This document shows positions 1-5,232 of a DNA stretch of 7,015 nucleotides, piece after piece. The notes under the pieces are model-generated. The model ran no database searches and was not told where the DNA came from. It saw only the letters and a list, made by a program, of their open reading frames with translations. The DNA comes from Bacteroidota bacterium (GTDB lineage: Bacteria; Bacteroidota; Bacteroidia; Flavobacteriales_D; Crocinitomicaceae). A program made the translations under genes and the position numbers. The stretch lies in assembly GCA_016866375.1 (NCBI GenBank), contig VGMK01000106.1:1-7015 (forward strand). The letters are read 5' to 3'. Each line of letters opens with the position of its first letter. The stretch's first letter is position 1.

Positions 1-590
1 ATTTGTATGATTGGGAAGTTTTAACTCAAAATGGTCAGTGTACAAGTCCGCAGACAGCGGTCAATGTCACAATTCAACAAGTTGCAACGCCTGTAGTGGA
101 TGATGTTACGATCTGCGAAGGAGAAAGTGCAATTTTGAGTGCCTCGGGTGGATCAGATATAATTTGGTTCAACACAGCCAACGAAGAAATTGGAACTGGT
201 GCTTCCTTTGAGACTTCTCCACTCTACGCTGATACAGTTTTCATGGTAATGAATACAGAAAATGGATGTTCGGGAATATTAATCCCAGTAAACGTAGTTG
301 TTGAATCATGTGCAAGTGCCCCAGAGTTGGTTTCGTTTCAGTCATCTTTAATCGTCTCGCCGAATCCAACGGGAGGTGTGGTTAATATTTCGTTTAATTC
401 CTTGGAAAATGATGGTGTTGTAATAAAGCTAACTGATTTTCAAGGAAAAGAGCTTAATAGAAAATCAGTGTCAGCTGTTGAAGGTAAGAATGATATTTCG
501 ATGAACTTAGACAAATTTGCAAAAGGTACTTATCTCATTACCATTAACTACAAAGGTCTCCAGTTTTTGCGAAAAGTAATCAAAAATTAA
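1..590 (+). CDS. C-terminal part of a T9SS-secreted protein with an Ig-like domain (5' end outside window)
   Basis: This is the 3' end of a gene that begins before the window. The reading frame uses codons from base 3; the TTG there is simply an internal Leu codon, not a start. About 195 residues are visible. Counting from base 3, residues ~30-100 look like an Ig-like domain of the type repeated in Bacteroidota surface proteins (TICEGESAILSASGG, later a Trp and an NGCSG segment). Residues ~111-195 are a type A T9SS C-terminal sorting domain: SPNPTGGVVNISF, then a DFQGKEL strand, a KGTYLITI strand and a basic end (LRKVIKN). In this family the domain is recognised by the outer-membrane T9SS translocon, usually removed, and the protein is released or anchored to the cell surface. 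The rest of the protein, which would give its real function (adhesin, enzyme, gliding protein), is not visible. The next gene begins at the base after its stop codon. Confidence 0.93.
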   Translation, partial: LYDWEVLTQNGQCTSPQTAVNVTIQQVATPVVDDVTICEGESAILSASGGSDIIWFNTANEEIGTGASFETSPLYADTVFMVMNTENGCSGILIPVNVVVESCASAPELVSFQSSLIVSPNPTGGVVNISFNSLENDGVVIKLTDFQGKELNRKSVSAVEGKNDISMNLDKFAKGTYLITINYKGLQFLRKVIKN

Positions 591-1817
591 ATGATAAAAG
601 TGATAATTAAGCTCTCGTTTTTTACATTCGGGAGCTTTTTTATTTATGGACAACCTATTCTTCAGAATTTTACTTCAGAAAACTCTCCTTTACCCTTTAA
701 TACCGTTCGCTGCATCGCGATCCAAGGAGAAAAAAAATGGTTTGGAACTGATGTAGGACTTGCTTCTTTCGATGGAAATAATTGGCAGGTATTTACATCA
801 AACAATTCGTTTTTAAGCAATGATAATATACGCTCACTAAAAGTTCAAAACGATTCAATTCTTTGGATCGGTACAATGCAAGGTGGGCTATTTAAAAAAT
901 CAAATGATAGCTGGATAAATTACAATGAGTCAAACTCTGGATTGAATGATAACTTGGTTAGGGGGATTGAAATTGATTCATCGAATAACATTTGGCTAGC
1001 AACTTCGGAAGGGGTGTCAAAATTTAATGGACAGAGTTGGCAAGTTTGGAATGTCGCCGATAATGGATTACCGACCAACAACATTACGGATATTCGAACA
1101 GGTTTTTCAAATGAAAAATACATTAGTACTATAAATGGAGGTCTTTTGTACTATGACGTTCAAAATAATATTGAAGTACATAGTATCGTGGAATCAGGAT
1201 TGCCGGATAATTCATCCATCGACATTGATATTGATTCAACAGGTCAACCCTGGTTTGCAACGCCCGCAGCCGGTTTGGTAACTGATTTAGGCAATGGTGG
1301 TCCATGGGCACGTTGGAATATCACGAACTCACCCATTCCAACAAATGGATTAACTTGCATTGCAATCAATAAGGAGGATCAACGTATTTTTATGGGATCC
1401 GAGCTTTTTGGAATTATAATTAAACAAAACGATGTTTGGCAGAGTTATAACCAACAAAATTCAGATTTACCAACAAATCATATTACCGCTATCGTGCACG
1501 AATCTTCTCACGTAAAATGGATTGGGACTTTTAATAACGGAGTGGTCAGAATCGAAGAAACAGATGCCAATGTACTTTTCCATGAGGTTCAATCCTTGCA
1601 ACTTTTCCCTACGCTTATTCGCGTTCAAGAATCACTTTATTTATCGGAATCTGTATATGGGAGTCTTACAATTCAAGATCCTTCGGGCAGAATTTTAAAT
1701 CAACAAAAATTGGTAAATACCAAGGAGATTTTCCCCAAAATCGAACAAACTGGTCTGTATTATCTGGAATTAGTGATTAAAAGTCAGTCATACTTTTTTA
1801 AAATTGTTGTCATTTAA
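591..1817 (+). CDS. Secreted seven-bladed propeller protein with T9SS-like C-terminal domain
   Basis: A 408-residue protein. Residues 1-20 form a Sec signal peptide: short basic start (MIK), Phe-rich hydrophobic core, likely cleavage after YG before QP. Residues ~27-325 contain seven copies of a ~43-residue unit resembling the two-component-regulator propeller (Reg_prop) repeat: N-S-x-L-P-x-N-x-I, then W-(I/F)-G-T, G-(G/L)-L and a closing W-x-x-(Y/F/W). Approximate blades: 27-68, 69-110, 111-153, 154-197, 198-242, 243-286, 287-325, enough to close a single beta-propeller. No kinase, HAMP, membrane segment or DNA-binding domain follows, so this is not a one-component sensor. Residues ~335-408 resemble a T9SS type A sorting domain (LFPT for the PNP segment, TIQDPSGRIL, GLYYLELVI, FFKIVVI) but lack the PNP motif and the terminal basic residue. 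ATG 591 is chosen because it gives the signal peptide; it touches the previous stop codon, suggesting translational coupling. Ligand or catalytic role unknown. Confidence 0.85.
   Translation: MIKVIIKLSFFTFGSFFIYGQPILQNFTSENSPLPFNTVRCIAIQGEKKWFGTDVGLASFDGNNWQVFTSNNSFLSNDNIRSLKVQNDSILWIGTMQGGLFKKSNDSWINYNESNSGLNDNLVRGIEIDSSNNIWLATSEGVSKFNGQSWQVWNVADNGLPTNNITDIRTGFSNEKYISTINGGLLYYDVQNNIEVHSIVESGLPDNSSIDIDIDSTGQPWFATPAAGLVTDLGNGGPWARWNITNSPIPTNGLTCIAINKEDQRIFMGSELFGIIIKQNDVWQSYNQQNSDLPTNHITAIVHESSHVKWIGTFNNGVVRIEETDANVLFHEVQSLQLFPTLIRVQESLYLSESVYGSLTIQDPSGRILNQQKLVNTKEIFPKIEQTGLYYLELVIKSQSYFFKIVVI
609..645 (+). terminator. Intrinsic terminator hairpin within the signal-peptide codons of the propeller gene
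   Basis: AAGCTCTCG (609-617) pairs with CGGGAGCTT (629-637) over nine positions, one of them a G-U wobble, around an 11-base loop, and is followed by TTTTTT (636-641) and ATTT. This has the form of a rho-independent terminator on the + strand, 19 bases after the stop of the upstream T9SS gene, the usual place for that gene's terminator. It also lies wholly inside codons 7-19 of the next gene. Termination could serve the upstream gene, or act as an attenuator that translating ribosomes override. The Phe-rich signal peptide (TTT codons) partly explains the T runs, so a chance origin is possible. Confidence 0.6.
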
Positions 1818-1852
1818 TTGTGTTTTACTATCATTTTCTATAAAATAAATAC

Positions 1853-2737
1853 ATGAAAGTAAGTGGTTTCTCATTTATACGGAATGCAATTAAATACGAT
1901 TATCCAATCATTGAAGCGATAAGGTCAATTATTCCAATCTGTGATGAAATGATAGTTGCAGTGGGTAACTCTGACGACGACACAAGAATCTTGATTGAAT
2001 CAATAGATACGGATAAAATTAAAATTATAGATACTGTTTGGAACGATAACCTGCGCGAAAACGGAGAGGTATTGGCTGTGGAAACAAATAAAGCGTTGGA
2101 GTGCGTCTCCAATGATGCAACATGGTGTTTTTATATTCAAGGTGACGAGGTATTGGAGGATAATCAATTGGAGTACATTTACAATGCGTTGAAAAGTTAT
2201 CAATATAACTTAAACGTAGATGGTTTTTTATTCGATTATCTACACTTTTATGGTTCTTATGATTGTATTGGATCTTCGCACTCATGGTATAAAAATGAAA
2301 TTCGCATAGTTCGTAGAAACAGCGAAATATATTCTTTTGGAGATGCACAAGGTTTCCGAAAAAGAAAAAATCAAAAATTACGAGTGGTGGCTTTAGACTC
2401 TAAAATTTATCACTATGGTTGGGTCAAGGATCCGCGATCCATGCAGCAAAAACAAGAATATTTTAATAAATTTTGGCACGACGACTCTTGGTTAGATAAA
2501 AATATTGCCAAGACGGAGAGGTTCATGTATGAAGATCACATAACCGAAATTAGAAAATTTAAGGGGAATCATCCAAGTGTTATGAAAGAGAGAATAGAAA
2601 GGTTTAATTGGACCTTTAATGTTAATGATGCCATGCGTAAAAGGAGTTGGAAAGATAGACTCAAAGATATTTTGCTCAAAGTGGGAATAAATGCGAGCTA
2701 TCAAAATTTCAAATTATATCAACGTTTTAAAAAATGA
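1853..2737 (+). CDS. GT2-like glycosyltransferase
   Basis: A 294-residue protein resembling family 2 (GT-A fold) glycosyltransferases, which move a sugar from a nucleotide-sugar donor onto glycan, lipid or protein acceptors on the cytoplasmic side. The N-terminus (VSGFSFIRNAIKYDYP, 3-18) is the first beta-strand region of a Bacteroidota subgroup; CDEMIVAVGNSDDDT (30-44) is the second strand with acidic residues expected near the nucleotide; WCFYIQGDEVLED (91-103) carries the GDE that replaces the classical DXD metal-binding motif. HYGWVKDP (187-194) is a further conserved-looking segment. There is no signal peptide or membrane helix; the C-terminus (~261-294) is strongly basic and may be amphipathic, allowing peripheral membrane contact. 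ATG 1853 is the first usable start and follows an A/T-rich leader typical of the phylum. It starts 35 bases after the propeller gene with no clear terminator between, so co-transcription is possible. Donor and acceptor cannot be read from sequence. Confidence 0.8.
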   Translation: MKVSGFSFIRNAIKYDYPIIEAIRSIIPICDEMIVAVGNSDDDTRILIESIDTDKIKIIDTVWNDNLRENGEVLAVETNKALECVSNDATWCFYIQGDEVLEDNQLEYIYNALKSYQYNLNVDGFLFDYLHFYGSYDCIGSSHSWYKNEIRIVRRNSEIYSFGDAQGFRKRKNQKLRVVALDSKIYHYGWVKDPRSMQQKQEYFNKFWHDDSWLDKNIAKTERFMYEDHITEIRKFKGNHPSVMKERIERFNWTFNVNDAMRKRSWKDRLKDILLKVGINASYQNFKLYQRFKK

Positions 2738-2871
2738 GGCAAAAAACTTTTCGATGATAGAGCAATAAAATGTCAAAAAATATCTCAGTAGGTTTTTTCC
2801 AAATTTAGTGAATCACAAATTGATGCTTGAGCAGAGGAATTACTTATAAGCATTGGATTATTTTAGATATT
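2738..2871. other. Non-coding stretch after the glycosyltransferase gene
   Basis: No credible gene: every frame breaks quickly, the longest ATG-started reading being about a dozen codons (MSKNISVGFFQI). No clean terminator hairpin follows the glycosyltransferase stop; only weak A-run/T-run complementarity is present (AAAAAAC near 2743, GGTTTTTT near 2791). CTTATAAG (2843-2850) is a short palindrome of unknown meaning. The stretch leads into the dnaK control region. Confidence 0.5.
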
Positions 2872-2933
2872 CTGTCAGTGTTTTTTGATAATATGTCAGT
2901 AATAAAGGCCTCCAAAAATGACTTTGTGTCACA
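2872..2933 (+). promoter_or_regulatory. Three TGTCA boxes upstream of dnaK (candidate activator or operator sites)
   Basis: TGTCAGT occurs at 2873-2879 and again at 2894-2900, exactly 21 bases apart (two helical turns), and a third core, TGTCA, is at 2927-2931, 33 bases further (about three turns). The third is part of an inverted pair TGAC-N5-GTCA (2919-2931). All point the same way and sit on the same DNA face, about 50-105 bases before the presumed dnaK transcription start. That arrangement is what one expects for upstream sites of an activator working on a sigma-54-type promoter. The binding protein is unknown; the boxes are short and the site assignment is inference. Confidence 0.4.
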
Positions 2934-2953
2934 ATCTTTGCGCCGTTTTCTGA

Positions 2954-2969
2954 TGGCATATTAATTGAC
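2954..2969 (+). promoter_or_regulatory. Sigma-54-like -24/-12 promoter of dnaK
   Basis: TGGCATATTAATTGAC matches the sigma-54 pattern TGGCAC-N5-TTGC in the -24 half (TGGCA plus T) and the spacing (five bases), with TTGA instead of TTGC in the -12 half. It would start transcription near 2980, leaving a leader of about 23 bases before the dnaK ATG. An alternative reading is a housekeeping Bacteroidota promoter: TTTG at 2937-2940 followed after 18 bases by TATTAATTG (2959-2967), an imperfect TAnnTTTG. The two overlap, and sequence alone does not decide between them. Confidence 0.4.
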
Positions 2970-3002
2970 TCGGTGAGTGAAATTTGAAAATTTAATCAAA
3001 AA

Positions 3003-4907
3003 ATGGGAAAAATTATAGGAATTGACTTAGGAACAACAAATTCGTGTGTTTCAGTCATGGAAGGAAGTGAACCAATCGTAATTGCGAATGCTGAAGGAAA
3101 AAGAACAACACCGTCAGTGGTAGCATTCGTAGAAGGCGGGGAGAGAAAGATCGGTGATCCTGCTAAACGGCAGGCTATTACGAATCCAACAAAAACAATA
3201 TATAGCATCAAACGATTAATGGGTTGTTCATTCGACGAGTCAAAAAGAGAAACGGAGAGAGTACCCTACGAAGTGGTTAAAGGTGATAATAACACTCCAA
3301 GAGTTAAAATTGATGACAGACTCTATTCACCACAGGAGATTTCGGCCATGATTCTTCAAAAAATGAAAAAAACTGCTGAGGATTATTTAGGAACGGAGGT
3401 TTCAGAGGCCGTAGTGACAGTTCCGGCTTATTTCAATGATGCGCAGCGTCAAGCAACAAAAGAAGCAGGAGAAATTGCTGGGCTTACGATTAAGAGAATT
3501 ATCAACGAACCAACTGCCGCGGCACTGGCCTATGGATTGGATAAAAAAGGAATCGATCAAAAAATAGTTGTTTTTGACTTTGGGGGAGGCACGCATGACG
3601 TCTCTGTATTGGAATTAGGTGACGGTGTTTTTGAGGTATTAGCAACTGATGGAGATACTCATTTGGGTGGTGATGATGTGGATGAAGCGATAATTGAATG
3701 GTTGGCTGCAGAGTTTAAAAACGATGAAGGTTTAGATTTAAGAAAGGATCCTATGGCCTTACAACGTCTCAAAGAGGCAGCTGAAAAGGCTAAAATTGAG
3801 CTATCCTCAACGACTTCAACTGAAATAAATCTACCTTATATAATGCCGGTTAATGGTATTCCAAAGCACCTGGTGAGAACCCTACAACGCTCTAAATTTG
3901 AACAATTGATTTCTTCAATCGTCGAGCGAACTATTGCACCATGTCGTTCAGCTTTGAAGAATGCAGGTCTCCAACCAAGTGATATTGACGAGGTAATTTT
4001 AGTTGGGGGTTCCACTCGTATTCCTGTAATTCAAGACGCTGTTCAGCGGTTTTTTGGAAAGTCGCCCTCTAAAGGCGTTAATCCAGATGAAGTTGTTGCC
4101 ATTGGAGCCGCAATCCAAGGAGGCGTTCTTACGGGTGAGGTGAAAGATGTATTACTACTGGATGTGATTCCTCTCTCTCTCGGAATTGAGACCATGGGTG
4201 GAGTTATGACTAAGTTAATAGAGGCGAATACAACGATTCCAACGAAGAAATCTGAGGTCTTTTCAACAGCCTCTGATAATCAACCTTCCGTTGACATCCA
4301 TGTATTGCAAGGTGAGCGATCAATGTCCAATGACAATAAAACTTTGGGGCGTTTTCAATTGACAGATATTCCTCCAGCTCCGAGAGGTGTCCCCCAAATT
4401 GAGGTGACCTTTGATATCGATGCGAATGGAATCATGAATATTTCTGCAAAAGATAAAGGAACTGGAAAACAGCAGTCGATAAAAATTGAGGCCTCCTCTG
4501 GTCTTTCTGACGAAGAGATTCAACGCATGAAGGCTGAAGCTGAAGCAAATGCAGATGCCGATAAAAAGAAGCGTGAAGAAGTAGAATTATTTAACAAAGC
4601 GGATTCAACAATTTTCCAAACGGAAAGACAATTGAAGGAGTATGGCGATAAATTACCGGCAGATAAAAAACAGCAGATTGAGGATGCTTTAGCAGAGTTA
4701 AAAAAAGAGTATGACATGAGAAACGCTGCAAATTTGCAGCCAGCAATGGATAAACTTAATGACATTTTTCAAGCAGCCTCCCAGGATATGTACAATGCAG
4801 CAAACGCTCAAGGGACTGCCAATGAAACGCCGTCAGAAAAAACTGATCCTGGCCAAGCTACCGATGAAGTTACAGATGTTGATTTCGAAGAGGTAAAGGA
4901 TAAATAA
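3003..4907 (+). CDS. dnaK: Molecular chaperone DnaK (Hsp70)
   Basis: Full-length 634-residue cytoplasmic Hsp70, which binds exposed hydrophobic peptides in an ATP-driven cycle with DnaJ and GrpE. The nucleotide-binding domain (1-~380) shows IDLGTTNS (7-14), the catalytic-type Lys in YSIKRLMG (K70), INEPTAAALAYG (168-178, E169), FDFGGGTHDVSVLE (191-204; T197 is the counterpart of E. coli T199) and VILVGGSTRIP (331-341). The hydrophobic linker DVLLLDV (382-388) follows, then the substrate-binding beta domain (LSLGIETMGG, 391-400; up to ~500) and the helical lid with a charged coiled region (~505-600). The tail ends in DVDFEEVKDK, close to the conserved EEVKD end. THDVS in place of E. coli TFDIS is normal for Bacteroidota. 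The ATG at 3003 gives the standard MGKIIGIDLG start. Neither dnaJ nor grpE is adjacent: the gene has its own upstream control region and its own terminator, so it appears to be a single-gene unit. Confidence 0.99.
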   Translation: MGKIIGIDLGTTNSCVSVMEGSEPIVIANAEGKRTTPSVVAFVEGGERKIGDPAKRQAITNPTKTIYSIKRLMGCSFDESKRETERVPYEVVKGDNNTPRVKIDDRLYSPQEISAMILQKMKKTAEDYLGTEVSEAVVTVPAYFNDAQRQATKEAGEIAGLTIKRIINEPTAAALAYGLDKKGIDQKIVVFDFGGGTHDVSVLELGDGVFEVLATDGDTHLGGDDVDEAIIEWLAAEFKNDEGLDLRKDPMALQRLKEAAEKAKIELSSTTSTEINLPYIMPVNGIPKHLVRTLQRSKFEQLISSIVERTIAPCRSALKNAGLQPSDIDEVILVGGSTRIPVIQDAVQRFFGKSPSKGVNPDEVVAIGAAIQGGVLTGEVKDVLLLDVIPLSLGIETMGGVMTKLIEANTTIPTKKSEVFSTASDNQPSVDIHVLQGERSMSNDNKTLGRFQLTDIPPAPRGVPQIEVTFDIDANGIMNISAKDKGTGKQQSIKIEASSGLSDEEIQRMKAEAEANADADKKKREEVELFNKADSTIFQTERQLKEYGDKLPADKKQQIEDALAELKKEYDMRNAANLQPAMDKLNDIFQAASQDMYNAANAQGTANETPSEKTDPGQATDEVTDVDFEEVKDK

Positions 4908-4925
4908 ACAAAATGAGTTATTTCC

Positions 4926-4958
4926 AAGGGCTGTTCTGAATGAATGGCCCTTTTTTTT
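4926..4958 (+). terminator. Intrinsic terminator of dnaK
   Basis: AAGGGC (4926-4931) pairs perfectly with GCCCTT (4947-4952), extendable by two wobble pairs into the loop, and a run of eight T (4951-4958) follows. It lies 18 bases after the dnaK stop codon, the expected place for a rho-independent terminator, and separates dnaK from carB transcription. Confidence 0.88.
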
Positions 4959-5142
4959 GTTCAAGGACTTTTTTCATAAGAGAATCCTATTTTTCTTTCC
5001 GTATTTTGTAAAAGTGAAACTTAATTCACCTTGAGTGATAATTGAGTAGGGAAAAAATGATAATATGGATGTTGTATTTCATGCTTTCATCAATTTTTGG
5101 GTAATTAACAACTATTTAAAAATTGTTCAAAAAGAGTTTGTT
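4959..5142. other. Intergenic DNA between the dnaK terminator and the carB promoter region
   Basis: An AT-rich stretch with no reading frame that looks like a gene on either strand and no RNA gene I recognise. Only weak short inverted repeats are visible, such as GTGAA-N6-TTCAC near 5014-5029 and AACAA/TTGTT near 5107-5128. Together with the carB leader it makes up the 325-base gap between dnaK and carB. Confidence 0.5.
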
Positions 5143-5179
5143 TTTGTCAAGGATTTTCATTTTCCATAAATTAAATTTG
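5143..5179 (+). promoter_or_regulatory. Candidate carB promoter (TAnnTTTG element)
   Basis: TAAATTTG (5172-5179) is an exact match to the TAnnTTTG -7 element used by the Bacteroidota housekeeping sigma factor. The nearest TTTG upstream (5143-5146) is 25 bases away, longer than the usual ~19-21, so the -33 element is weak or displaced. Transcription would begin at roughly 5184-5187, giving a leader of about 47 bases before the carB start codon. Confidence 0.5.
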
Positions 5180-5182
5180 TGC

Positions 5183-5225
5183 TCAATTTACAGCGAATGA
5201 ACGCTTTGAGGAAAATGTAAATTGA
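5183..5225 (+). promoter_or_regulatory. Inverted repeat / structured 5' leader of carB
   Basis: TCAATTTACA (5183-5192) and TGTAAATTGA (5216-5225) are perfect 10-base inverted repeats. Between them is a second hairpin, GCG-AATGAA-CGC (5193-5204), stacked directly on the outer stem, leaving an 11-base bulge TTTGAGGAAAA (5205-5215). The outer stem ends seven bases before the carB ATG and begins about where the transcript should start, so as RNA it could limit ribosome access. As DNA it could equally be a dimeric repressor site just downstream of the promoter. A 10-base inverted repeat at some spacing is not rare in AT-rich DNA; the position is what makes it notable. Confidence 0.45.
5197..5220 (+). 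other. Seven-codon mini-ORF in the carB leader
   Basis: ATG AAC GCT TTG AGG AAA ATG TAA reads MNALRKM and stop, lying between the arms of the leader inverted repeat. It is in the same frame as carB, and its stop at 5218-5220 proves that carB cannot begin upstream of 5221. The second ATG is directly followed by the TAA and preceded by GAGG, making a start-stop pair. Whether any of it is translated is unknown; it may be chance. Confidence 0.2.
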
Positions 5226-5232
5226 AATCCCT

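Noticed and set aside
3..5. TTG as a start codon for the first gene
   Set aside because: The protein starts mid-domain with no signal peptide, which a T9SS cargo needs; the frame runs in from outside the window.
920..1311. Antisense reading frames of 60-67 codons across the propeller gene
   Set aside because: They lie opposite a well-supported gene, show no recognisable domain, and have no leader or promoter.
1900..2704. Four antisense frames (67-107 codons) opposite the glycosyltransferase gene
   Set aside because: Mutually overlapping, low-complexity shadows of the coding strand without family features.
2968..2978. ACTC-N3-GAGT as a CIRCE (HrcA) operator for dnaK
   Set aside because: CIRCE has nine-base arms separated by nine bases; here only four bases pair across three.
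3573..3614. DnaK phosphate motif reading THDVS rather than the E. coli TFDIS
   Set aside because: This is the usual form in Bacteroidota DnaK and not a sign of lost function.
2996..4765. Antisense frames opposite dnaK
   Set aside because: dnaK is certain on the + strand; these are by-products of its codon pattern.
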